DNA of 6,380 bases. It comes from GCA-2731375 sp964507245. Lineage in GTDB: Bacteria > Pseudomonadota > Alphaproteobacteria > GCA-2731375. Below, one piece after another: positions 1 through 5,421 of this stretch. The notes beneath the pieces were generated by a model. It worked only from the letters and a program-made list of their open reading frames with translations. It was not told the DNA's origin and did no database searches. Position 1 is the stretch's first letter, and each line of letters opens with the position of its first letter. The stretch lies in NCBI GenBank assembly GCA_964507245.1, contig CAZDQC010000170.1, positions 1 through 6,380 of the forward strand. The letters run 5' to 3'. A program made the position numbers and the translations under genes.

Positions 1-27
1 CGTGAACCCGTTTGGAGCGATAATTGA
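1..27 (+). CDS. Possible 3' end of an upstream gene (partial)
   Basis: The first frame is open from the window edge and reads R-E-P-V-W-S-D-N before a TGA at 25-27. That TGA overlaps the TTG start of the next gene in the sequence TTGA, the same four-base stop/start arrangement seen at 524-527, which favours a real gene end. The second frame is also open, to a TGA at 47-49, so the assignment is not unique. Eight residues give no clue to function. If real, this gene would head or continue the operon with the CoA-binding protein and the sulfhydrylase. Confidence 0.3.
   Translation, partial: REPVWSDN
14..17 (+). promoter_or_regulatory. Ribosome binding site supporting a TTG start
   Basis: GGAG at 14-17 lies six bases before the TTG at 24-26. 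No ATG or GTG in the same frame gives a better fit, and the N-terminal protein sequence that follows is plausible. This spacing is what decides the unusual start codon. Confidence 0.5.
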
Positions 28-527
28 CCGAGCCATTACATTACTCTGATGCAACCCTGCGTGACATTCTCTCACGGGTCCGCTCGATTGCTATGGTCGG
101 GGCCAGTGGGGACTGGAAGCGACCGAGCTTCTTTGCAATGAAATATCTCCAACGACGCGGCTATCGCATGATCCCAGTAAATCCGGGACGCGTCGGCACT
201 GAAATTTTGGGCGAGACCGTGTACGCCACTTTGTCGGACATACCCGGCGACATCGATATGGTGGACGTATTCCGCTCGTCGGAGGCCGCCCTCGGTGTAG
301 CAGAGGACGCAACCGCATTAGTCAAGGACAAGAACATAGAGGTTCTATGGCTGCAGCTGGGTATTCGCAATGACGAGGCAGCGGAGCTCGCCCAGGCGGC
401 CGGAATGACCGTAATCATGGATCGCTGTCCCAAGATTGAGTTCGCTCGTCTGTCGGGAGAGCTGTCCTGGAGCGGTATCAATACTAAGATTATCACCTCC
501 AAAATTTTGCGGATGCCACGTGCATGA
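24..527 (+). CDS. CoA-binding domain protein (YccU-like)
   Basis: A 167-residue protein of the CoA_binding_2 (YccU-like) family, a stand-alone Rossmann domain related to the CoA-binding part of succinyl-CoA synthetase. Visible signatures are the nucleotide loop MVGASGDWKRPS (residues 24-35), VNPG (52-55), the WLQLGIRN strand-turn (109-116) and MDRCPKIE (132-139), whose Cys is strongly conserved in the family. About 20 residues follow the core domain, giving a protein slightly longer than a minimal YccU. The start is TTG, chosen for its GGAG ribosome site and its TTGA overlap with the preceding frame. Its stop overlaps the ATG of the sulfhydrylase (ATGA), so the two are probably translated together. 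No catalytic function is established for this family. From the partner gene I infer an acyl-CoA sensing or accessory role in homocysteine synthesis, which is unproven. It is soluble, with no signal peptide. Confidence 0.9.
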   Translation: MTEPLHYSDATLRDILSRVRSIAMVGASGDWKRPSFFAMKYLQRRGYRMIPVNPGRVGTEILGETVYATLSDIPGDIDMVDVFRSSEAALGVAEDATALVKDKNIEVLWLQLGIRNDEAAELAQAAGMTVIMDRCPKIEFARLSGELSWSGINTKIITSKILRMPRA

Positions 528-1810
528 GTAAGTCCGATGATTATGGTTTCGAAACACTGGCCGTTCACGCGGGAGCCCGCCCCGATCCCACAACTGGCGC
601 ACGCAGCACACCAATATTTCAGAGTAATGCATTCGTATTTCAAGATGCGGATCACGCAGCCGAACTTTTTAATCTGCAAACCTTTGGATTTATCTATTCC
701 CGATTGACCAATCCTACGGTGTCAGTGTTGGAAGAGAGAATTTGCGCCCTGGAAAACGGTCGGGGCGCTGTGGCTTGTGCATCCGGTCATGCTGCTCAGT
801 TTTTGCTTGCCGCGACCTTGCTGGATGTAGGCGATCAATTTATTGCATCCAAGAACCTTTACGGAGGCTCCATAACTCAATTCGGGATCTCCTTTGCCAA
901 GCTTGGATGGAACTGCAATTTTGTGGACATGACTGACCCCAGTCAGTTACGCACCGCAATGAACGACAAAGTAAAATTCATATTCTGTGAAGTCCTGGCT
1001 AATCCGGGCGGTGTGGTTTTGGATTTGGAAGCACTCGCCTCCATCGCCAAGGAATGGGGAGTACCTCTGGTGGTGGACAACACTTTGGCCACACCCTATC
1101 TCTGCCGACCATTCGACTGGGGTGCGGACATAGTGGTGCATTCCGCCACCAAGTTTATAGGTGGTCACGGCAACACAATGGGCGGCTTGGTGGCGGAATC
1201 CGGACTATTTGATTGGTACCAGAATGATAAATTTCCCTCGATGACCCAACCAGATCCGGCCTATCACGGCCTAACCTTCGCAGAGACCTTTGGTGATTTT
1301 GGATTTTCCATGAAGATGCGCGCTGTGGCCTTAAGGGACTATGGCCCAACGCTATCAGCCCAATCGGCCTGGAATTTGCTGCAAGGAGTGGAAACGTTAC
1401 CCCTGCGGATGGAAAGGCATTGCGTCAATACTCAAAAAGTTGCGGAGTTCCTTGATGCCCATCCCAAGGTGGCATGGGTGTCTTATGCCGGCTTGCCAGA
1501 CAATCCCTTTCATAAATTAGCGAAAAAATATCTGCCGAAGGGTGCCGGCGCCGTATTCACTTTCGGTGTTAAGGGAGGTTTTGTAGCCGGGGAAACGGTG
1601 GTCAATGCGGTAGAAATATTCTCGCACCTAGCAAACGTCGGTGATACCCGCAGCCTCATTATTCACCCCGCATCTACTACCCATCGGCAGTTGACGCCAG
1701 AACAACAAGAAGCCGCCGGCGCGGGAGCCGACGTGATCCGTCTATCGATTGGCATCGAAGCCGTAGACGACCTGACTGCCGACCTGGATCAAGCTCTTGC
1801 ACTCACGTAG
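524..1810 (+). CDS. metY: O-acetylhomoserine sulfhydrylase (PLP-dependent, Cys/Met metabolism family)
   Basis: A 428-residue PLP enzyme of the Cys/Met metabolism family (fold type I), normal length for O-acetyl-L-homoserine aminocarboxypropyltransferase. The expected reaction is O-acetylhomoserine plus sulfide to homocysteine plus acetate, in the cytosol. Visible landmarks are LAVHAGARPD near the N-terminus (12-21), Y58-S-R60 for phosphate binding across the dimer, CASGHAAQ (85-92), LYGGS (112-116), VVDNT with the pyridine-contacting Asp185, and SATKFIGGHGNTMGG with Schiff-base Lys210. IIHPASTTHRQL (379-390) near the C-terminus is typical of this subgroup. The long insert around 230-260 separates it from cystathionine gamma-synthase and gamma-lyase. 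The ATG overlaps the previous stop in ATGA, which fixes the start and implies coupling. O-succinylhomoserine or direct methanethiol use cannot be excluded from sequence. No clear terminator follows. Confidence 0.93.
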   Translation: MSKSDDYGFETLAVHAGARPDPTTGARSTPIFQSNAFVFQDADHAAELFNLQTFGFIYSRLTNPTVSVLEERICALENGRGAVACASGHAAQFLLAATLLDVGDQFIASKNLYGGSITQFGISFAKLGWNCNFVDMTDPSQLRTAMNDKVKFIFCEVLANPGGVVLDLEALASIAKEWGVPLVVDNTLATPYLCRPFDWGADIVVHSATKFIGGHGNTMGGLVAESGLFDWYQNDKFPSMTQPDPAYHGLTFAETFGDFGFSMKMRAVALRDYGPTLSAQSAWNLLQGVETLPLRMERHCVNTQKVAEFLDAHPKVAWVSYAGLPDNPFHKLAKKYLPKGAGAVFTFGVKGGFVAGETVVNAVEIFSHLANVGDTRSLIIHPASTTHRQLTPEQQEAAGAGADVIRLSIGIEAVDDLTADLDQALALT

Positions 1811-1943
1811 AGTGTTGATAATAAACCGGCATCTCAAGCCTAACATGGACTAAGGAGTGTTAAATTTCCTGGTGGCTAATGAGATCCAGATATACACCAA
1901 CCTGAAAAACTGACGATAAAAACCGATTATTTCAAAAGAAAAA
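1811..1943. other. Convergent intergenic gap, no clear terminator
   Basis: A 133-base AT-rich spacer between the ends of the sulfhydrylase and chaC genes. On the minus strand just past the chaC stop there are several T runs (five T's each), but I find no GC-rich stem before them. The best stems are only 3-4 bp, for example GGC/GCC near 1829-1840. An AAGGAG at 1852-1857 is not followed by a start codon at proper spacing. Both transcripts must end near here, possibly by Rho or by a weak bidirectional structure. Confidence 0.5.
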
Positions 1944-2564
1944 CTAGCCAGTATCCATCTGGGCTTTTGCCAATTCACTCACACTATGAAGGTGCGGTTC
2001 TTCGATACTGAGAGCCCGTAACTTATTCATTGTCCTGAATAGGTATTCCCAACACGGGCCATTCTTTCCTCTGGCCTGAACGACATGATCCACCACATGT
2101 TCAATGGACAGGTCTCGCGCAAATTGCGAGCTGTCCTTATTTGTCGTGAAAGTAATTGCTGCACGCGTTTGTTTCTCGCACTCGATAGAAACCCAAGTCG
2201 GCACGTAGACATCCGTCCACATTTCTCTCTCCCAAATTGATACCAGCATTTCAGACCGTTCCGCCTCACCAATCTTAAAGGCGACTCCCTCACAAACGCC
2301 GCCAGCAACCAAACCTAGCGTTAATCCTGGAAGGTTCGGCGTCCCGCGAGCTAACACGGTCCAGACACACAAATCTCTGTGCCAACCTCTCAATATTGCG
2401 GTCGATTTTTCGAAGTGATCAAATGTCGCATCCCACATCAAGCTCCCATAGGCGAATATCCATAAATCATCAAAATCCTTTGGCGCAGAGGCTATAGTTT
2501 CTTCGAGTGAAATTTTGCGAACCCTTTCATCCAACGGTTCGAAATTATCGAAAAAATGTTGCAT
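1944..2564 (-). CDS. chaC: ChaC-type gamma-glutamylcyclotransferase
   Basis: A 206-residue member of the ChaC family, close to the usual 180-230. Enzymes of this family cleave glutathione to 5-oxoproline and Cys-Gly in the cytosol; older annotations call them cation transport regulators. Evidence is WIFAYGSLMW (35-44), the glycine-rich substrate loop, LRGWHRDLCVW (58-68), LGLVAGGVCEGVAFKI (83-98), and SIWEREMWTDVYVPTW (109-124). E114 in the W-E-R-E-M motif is the likely catalytic acid. A C-terminal GKNGPCWEYLFRT (166-178) matches the conserved family block. The ATG is preceded by GGAAG five bases upstream, supporting this start. It is transcribed away from the MFS gene and towards the sulfhydrylase. 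The pairing with a homocysteine-forming gene suggests a cysteine/glutathione theme, though they are not in one operon. Substrate specificity for glutathione over other gamma-glutamyl compounds is inferred from family. Confidence 0.9.
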   Translation of the reverse strand: MQHFFDNFEPLDERVRKISLEETIASAPKDFDDLWIFAYGSLMWDATFDHFEKSTAILRGWHRDLCVWTVLARGTPNLPGLTLGLVAGGVCEGVAFKIGEAERSEMLVSIWEREMWTDVYVPTWVSIECEKQTRAAITFTTNKDSSQFARDLSIEHVVDHVVQARGKNGPCWEYLFRTMNKLRALSIEEPHLHSVSELAKAQMDTG

Positions 2565-2620
2565 GATTGCTTCCGATCCAGGTGTAGGTTCGATGATATT
2601 CCTGGCACAAATGTCCGTCC

Positions 2621-2644
2621 ATGGCCACTAATGGCAGTGGTCAT
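2621..2644. repeat. Inverted repeat in the chaC leader
   Basis: ATGGCCACT (2621-2629) and AGTGGTCAT (2636-2644) form a 9-bp dyad with one mismatch around a six-base loop. In a plus-strand RNA the mismatch would be a G-U wobble. It lies just downstream of the predicted chaC transcription start, so it could be an operator or a 5' leader hairpin. It may also be chance. Confidence 0.4.
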
Positions 2645-2654
2645 CATAAAATTT

Positions 2655-2683
2655 GTTAAACATTATGAGCAGACCATTGTCAG
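2655..2683 (-). promoter_or_regulatory. Candidate chaC promoter
   Basis: Read on the minus strand: CTGACA (2683-2678, five of six matches to TTGACA), a 17-base spacer, then TTTAAC (2660-2655, four of six to TATAAT). Transcription would start near 2648, leaving a leader of about 85 bases before the chaC ATG. Its -35 box directly abuts the palindrome at 2684-2698. A further CATAAT lies at 2667-2662 but lacks a matching -35. Confidence 0.35.
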
Positions 2684-2698
2684 AAACATGACATGTTT
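2684..2698. promoter_or_regulatory. Perfect 15-bp palindrome, candidate shared operator
   Basis: AAACATG-A-CATGTTT is a perfect 7-1-7 inverted repeat. Beyond a two-base offset the symmetry resumes with TTGTC (2677-2681) and GACAA (2699-2703). It sits exactly between a minus-strand -35-like box and a plus-strand TTGACA, where a dimeric regulator would control both chaC and the MFS gene. No regulator gene is in the window and I do not recognise the site as that of a known family. Confidence 0.45.
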
Positions 2699-2726
2699 GA
2701 CAAAGAAAAATACGCACACCATTCAT
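2697..2726 (+). promoter_or_regulatory. Candidate plus-strand promoter with consensus -35
   Basis: TTGACA at 2697-2702 is a perfect -35 consensus and overlaps the right arm of the palindrome. The best -10 is ATTCAT at 2721-2726 after an 18-base spacer, only three of six matches. Such a weak -10 suggests either activator dependence or that this is not the main promoter. Confidence 0.25.
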
Positions 2727-2757
2727 TTGTACTGTACCCAGGTAGGCTATGAAGGAG

Positions 2758-2786
2758 TTAAGGTCCTGTCCCAAGCAAATTATATT
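2758..2786 (+). promoter_or_regulatory. Alternative MFS-gene promoter
   Basis: TATATT at 2781-2786 matches five of six -10 positions and lies 17 bases after TTAAGG (2758-2763, three of six for -35). Transcription would start near 2793 and give a leader of about 100 bases. It complements the upstream candidate, which has a strong -35 but weak -10. Confidence 0.25.
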
Positions 2787-2895
2787 TGTATTGATGATGA
2801 GATAGAGCCCGCAATATCCGCCCCCATGTTTAGTAATTGCCCGAAATTCTTGCACGAAATATCACATAGTTCCGTCGCGAAGTGGTGGGTCGTGG

Positions 2896-4233
2896 ATGGC
2901 AGATGACCTGACGTTGCCCAAGGAACCTGAGAGGTGGCGCTCTTTTCCATTCTTTTACGGCTGGGTGGTCGTAGCCGTTGCCTTTATTACTATGGGTATT
3001 GGCGTGAATTCACGCACAGCATTTTCCCTATTATTTCCACCTATATTGGATGAGTTTGGATGGAGCCGCGGCAGCCTAGCGGCCACATTTTCCATCGGTT
3101 TTATCATTTCTGCTCTAATTACGCCTGCCATCGGAATACTTATGGATCGGACGGGCCCCCGCGTCGTACTACCCACAGGAGCAGTCCTGGTCAGCTTTGG
3201 GTTAATCGCCGCAACCTACGGCACTGTTCCCTGGCATTTTTATTTGACCCTTGGTGTTTTCGTGGTCGGTGGTTCAATTTTTATGAGCTATATCGGGCAT
3301 ACACTATTTTTACCAAATTGGTTCACGAGGCGTCGCGGACTAGCCTTGGGCTTGGCCTTTGCCGGCGTAGGCCTTGGCTCTATGATCATATTTCCCTGGA
3401 TGCAGCATTCAATAGATACAGCCGGTTGGAGGGAAAGTTGCTGGATTTTGGCCTTTATCATCGTGGTGGTAGTTGTGCCATTAAACGTGCTCTTCCAACG
3501 TCACAAGCCAGAAGATCTTGGACTATCGCCCGACGGTGACAAAAAACCGACAACGTTAAATTTTGAAAACGGTAGGGTTACGGATAGGAGCATTGTCGAT
3601 CGTGCCTGGGTGGAAACAGAATGGACCTTGGGCAAGGCCATGCGAACAACGCGATACTGGTGGTTAATGGTGTCCTTTATTGCCGGATTATACGTGTGGT
3701 ACGCGGTTCAAGTTCATCAAACCCAGTATCTCATCGATATTGGCATATCGGCAGAAACTGCTGCCTTCGCGTTAGGCTTAGTGGGTTTGACGGGCGTCGT
3801 AGGCCAAATTTGTGTTGGCCATATTTCTGACCGAATTGGCAGAGAATGGGCCTATACCATAGCCTTGATGGGTTTCCTCGCAACATATGGCTGTCTGTAT
3901 CTACTACAGCAATGGCCCGAAGTATGGCTCGTATACCTGATGGTTGGCCTGCAGGGATTCATTGGTTACGGAACTTCGACGGTATTCGCTGCCATTCCCG
4001 CCGATCTATTCGCAGGCAAACAATATGGTGTAATTTTTGGTATTCTTGCGACAGCTGCAAGCATGGGGGCGGCATTGGGGCCGTGGTTAACAGGTCTGTC
4101 CTATGATATTCAAGGCAATTATGATCGCGCCTTTTTTTTAGCCATGGCGGTTTGCCTAATTTCAATTGCCGCCATGTGGCTAGCAGGTCCCGGGAGGGTC
4201 CGTCGTGTGCCTGGCCGCATCAATAATGATTAG
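2896..4233 (+). CDS. MFS transporter, oxalate/formate or monocarboxylate-like
   Basis: A 445-residue inner-membrane transporter of the major facilitator superfamily with twelve predicted helices, roughly 21-43, 58-81, 89-109, 113-133, 148-168, 181-201, then after a hydrophilic central loop (202-250) 254-275, 287-308, 318-338, 343-363, 377-400 and 411-431. The motif-A loop is seen as GILMDRTGPRV (80-90) and repeated in the second half as GHISDRIGREW (308-318). The FYGWVVV start, the FGWSRG motif before helix 2 and NWFTRRRGLALG after helix 4 are typical of the oxalate/formate antiporter and monocarboxylate-like branch. The substrate is therefore likely a small organic anion, but it cannot be named. 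The ATG has only a weak ribosome site (GGTGGG region), yet no in-frame upstream start exists nearby. It diverges from chaC and converges on the hydrolase gene, which it might serve by importing that pathway's substrate. Confidence 0.9.
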   Translation: MADDLTLPKEPERWRSFPFFYGWVVVAVAFITMGIGVNSRTAFSLLFPPILDEFGWSRGSLAATFSIGFIISALITPAIGILMDRTGPRVVLPTGAVLVSFGLIAATYGTVPWHFYLTLGVFVVGGSIFMSYIGHTLFLPNWFTRRRGLALGLAFAGVGLGSMIIFPWMQHSIDTAGWRESCWILAFIIVVVVVPLNVLFQRHKPEDLGLSPDGDKKPTTLNFENGRVTDRSIVDRAWVETEWTLGKAMRTTRYWWLMVSFIAGLYVWYAVQVHQTQYLIDIGISAETAAFALGLVGLTGVVGQICVGHISDRIGREWAYTIALMGFLATYGCLYLLQQWPEVWLVYLMVGLQGFIGYGTSTVFAAIPADLFAGKQYGVIFGILATAASMGAALGPWLTGLSYDIQGNYDRAFFLAMAVCLISIAAMWLAGPGRVRRVPGRINND

Positions 4234-4235
4234 CA

Positions 4236-4367
4236 TTGCCAGATTATGAACCTAGGAAACAGCAATGGACCCAAAATAAATTACTAAAACATGACCCAAT
4301 GCCTGATCCGGATGTAGAAAGTCGTGTTGTTGATATACGTCAGGGTGGATTGGTTAAAGCAAAATAA
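4236..4367 (+). CDS. Possible small or remnant ORF, 43 codons
   Basis: From a TTG three bases after the MFS stop, a frame runs 43 codons to a TAA. It is hydrophilic, with a sensible residue mix: a basic-polar start (DYEPRKQQW, residues 3-11), a DPMPDPD stretch (20-26) and a VVDIRQGGLVKAK tail (31-43). No ribosome binding site precedes the TTG. It could be a small coupled gene, a remnant, or a C-terminal extension of the transporter split off by a frameshift, since a one-base slip near 4230 would fuse them. The MFS protein is already of normal length, however. I do not recognise the sequence. Confidence 0.25.
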   Translation: MPDYEPRKQQWTQNKLLKHDPMPDPDVESRVVDIRQGGLVKAK

Positions 4368-4381
4368 GGCAGTGATATTCT

Positions 4382-4465
4382 TCACACCACTTCATCAACA
4401 TGCTCTTCCTCCGCTACTTCTTCTGGAGCAAGATCGACAGCTATATCTGCACCTGCTGTGCCACC
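4382..4465 (-). pseudogene. Possible relic: acidic C-terminal tail without a start
   Basis: On the minus strand, 27 codons run from just after a TAG to a TGA with no start codon. The peptide begins GGTAGADIAVDL and ends in a strongly acidic run, EEVAEEEHVDEVV. This composition resembles the tail of a real protein more than random translation, but an open run of this length is expected by chance fairly often. It lies directly downstream of the hydrolase stop in a different frame. Weak evidence only. Confidence 0.12.
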
Positions 4466-4473
4466 CTAATATT

Positions 4474-5331
4474 CTATAGCAGATAGGCTTTAAACCAGTC
4501 TAATGCGGCTCCCCCTGATTCCTCAAATAATCGAGTATAAGGGTCGTAGTGGCGCCCGGACAAAGTGACCAATTTCTTTGGTTCACCAGCCAATTCGAAT
4601 GCCTCCCGTTGCCAAGCCACTGGCGTTTGCGTGTCCTGATCCGCAATAATCATTAGTAAAGGCGTCGGTGCAACTCCTTCGATAAACGACATGGGTTCAT
4701 AACTTCGCATAAGATCTAGGCTACGCAAGGTAATTTCGTTTGGGTAAAGGCCTTCCTTATCCACCGCCTCAACCCATTCTGCCGTTTCAGAACCGGGAAT
4801 AGCAGCAGGCGTGACCATTGGGAATTCACCCCGCGCCCGCCTATCTCTATCCTCAGCCAACCGTTCAACGAAACGAGGCCGACTTTTTTCGGGCACCCAG
4901 GCATCAAAATTTCTCTTACCCGACACCAAGGGCACCTGCGAGACGACGCAGGAAATCCGTTTGTCCAGAGAGGAAACCGTGAGCGCATGCCCGCCGGCGT
5001 AAGAGGTTCCCCATAACCCAATCCGATCCTTGTCTACAAAAGGCAAGTTGCGTCCATACGAAATAACAGCACGCATGTCCTCTACTTGTTGCCAAGGGTC
5101 GGTCTCGTTACGAGGCCAACCAGAGGAAACACCGTAATTGCGATGATCATAGACCAAAACGGCAAATCCGGCAGATGCGAAAGCTGTCGCGTAATCCTCT
5201 AATCCCATGGCCATGAGTGCCGAAAAGCCATGACTCAAAATTATCAGTGGACAGGTTGCCGTTTTCGGATAGAGCCAAGCCGCGAGCGTCTGGCCATTTG
5301 CTTCGATCGTAATATCGTGGCGTTTATTCAT
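4474..5331 (-). CDS. Alpha/beta hydrolase
   Basis: A 285-residue serine hydrolase with the alpha/beta fold, counted from the ATG at 5331. The start MNKRHDITIEANGQTLAAWL matches the usual first strands, and GGAG lies 11 bases upstream, farther than ideal. An in-frame GTG at 5364 would add 11 residues. Visible features are SHG (33-35) for the oxyanion hole, YDHRNYGVSSGWPR (61-74), nucleophile Ser110 in GTSYAGG (108-114), an acid in ADQDTQTP (Asp233 most likely) and His261 in GRHYDPY (259-265). The YDHRNYG and GxHYDPY blocks resemble the group that includes the fungal polyketide transferase Af380 and many uncharacterised bacterial hydrolases. The substrate is probably an ester, lactone or thioester but cannot be named. 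It follows the oxidoreductase gene on the same strand and is likely co-transcribed. No signal peptide, so it acts in the cytosol. Confidence 0.87.
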   Translation of the reverse strand: MNKRHDITIEANGQTLAAWLYPKTATCPLIILSHGFSALMAMGLEDYATAFASAGFAVLVYDHRNYGVSSGWPRNETDPWQQVEDMRAVISYGRNLPFVDKDRIGLWGTSYAGGHALTVSSLDKRISCVVSQVPLVSGKRNFDAWVPEKSRPRFVERLAEDRDRRARGEFPMVTPAAIPGSETAEWVEAVDKEGLYPNEITLRSLDLMRSYEPMSFIEGVAPTPLLMIIADQDTQTPVAWQREAFELAGEPKKLVTLSGRHYDPYTRLFEESGGAALDWFKAYLL

Positions 5332-5379
5332 AAAGGCACCCACTCCAGATTTGCCCAAACGCACAGAGTCCGTCCGCTT

Positions 5380-5421
5380 CTAATGAGAACGAATTTGTCG
5401 TACGTACCGATTTTCGTTCAT
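5380..5421 (-). other. Short coupled ORF ending in TAG, in frame with the hydrolase
   Basis: An ATG at 5421-5419 overlaps the oxidoreductase stop as ATGA and has GAAGG a few bases upstream. It reads 13 codons (M-N-E-N-R-Y-V-R-Q-I-R-S-H) to a TAG at 5382-5380. The frame then continues without another stop through the GTG at 5364 and the ATG at 5331 into the hydrolase. It could be a leader peptide feeding reinitiation, an inactivated older start, or coincidence. Confidence 0.3.

Larger units (their letters stand above)
2565..2895. other. Divergent intergenic region between chaC and the MFS gene
   Basis: 331 bases with no convincing gene. Open frames here (2556-2906 plus, 2628-2855 minus) have no ribosome site, an unnatural composition rich in Cys, His and Ile, and overlap the chaC start or each other. 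The region instead carries regulatory-looking elements, listed separately: a dyad at 2621-2644, a minus-strand promoter candidate at 2655-2683, a palindrome at 2684-2698, and plus-strand promoter candidates at 2697-2726 and 2758-2786. The remaining 110 bases before the MFS ATG would be an untranslated leader; I see no riboswitch I recognise in it. Confidence 0.7.
4234..4473. other. Convergent gap between MFS and hydrolase genes
   Basis: 240 bases separating two converging genes. I see no strong terminator hairpin with a T run on either strand; the best stem is GTGA/TCAC around 4373-4386. It contains two short frames with protein-like composition, on opposite strands (4236-4367 plus and 4382-4465 minus), described separately. 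Otherwise nothing is recognised. Confidence 0.5.

Noticed and set aside
161..679. Long minus-strand open frame (172 codons) spanning the CoA-binding and sulfhydrylase genes
   Set aside because: It is antisense to two clearly recognised proteins, crosses their junction and shows no family motif.
1810..1862. Repeated GAGTGTT heptamer after the sulfhydrylase gene
   Set aside because: Two copies of seven bases 46 bases apart are within chance expectation and show no further periodicity.
1852..1880. AAGGAG ribosome site followed by a short GTG frame
   Set aside because: The GTG at 1872 is 14 bases away and the frame has only 13 codons.
2556..2906. 116-codon plus-strand open frame in the chaC-MFS gap
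   Set aside because: It starts inside chaC, has no ribosome site, unnatural composition, and covers the palindrome and promoter-like elements.
3060..3539. 159-codon plus-strand frame inside the MFS gene
   Set aside because: It is out of frame within a strongly supported membrane protein and reads as a Cys/Arg-rich shadow.
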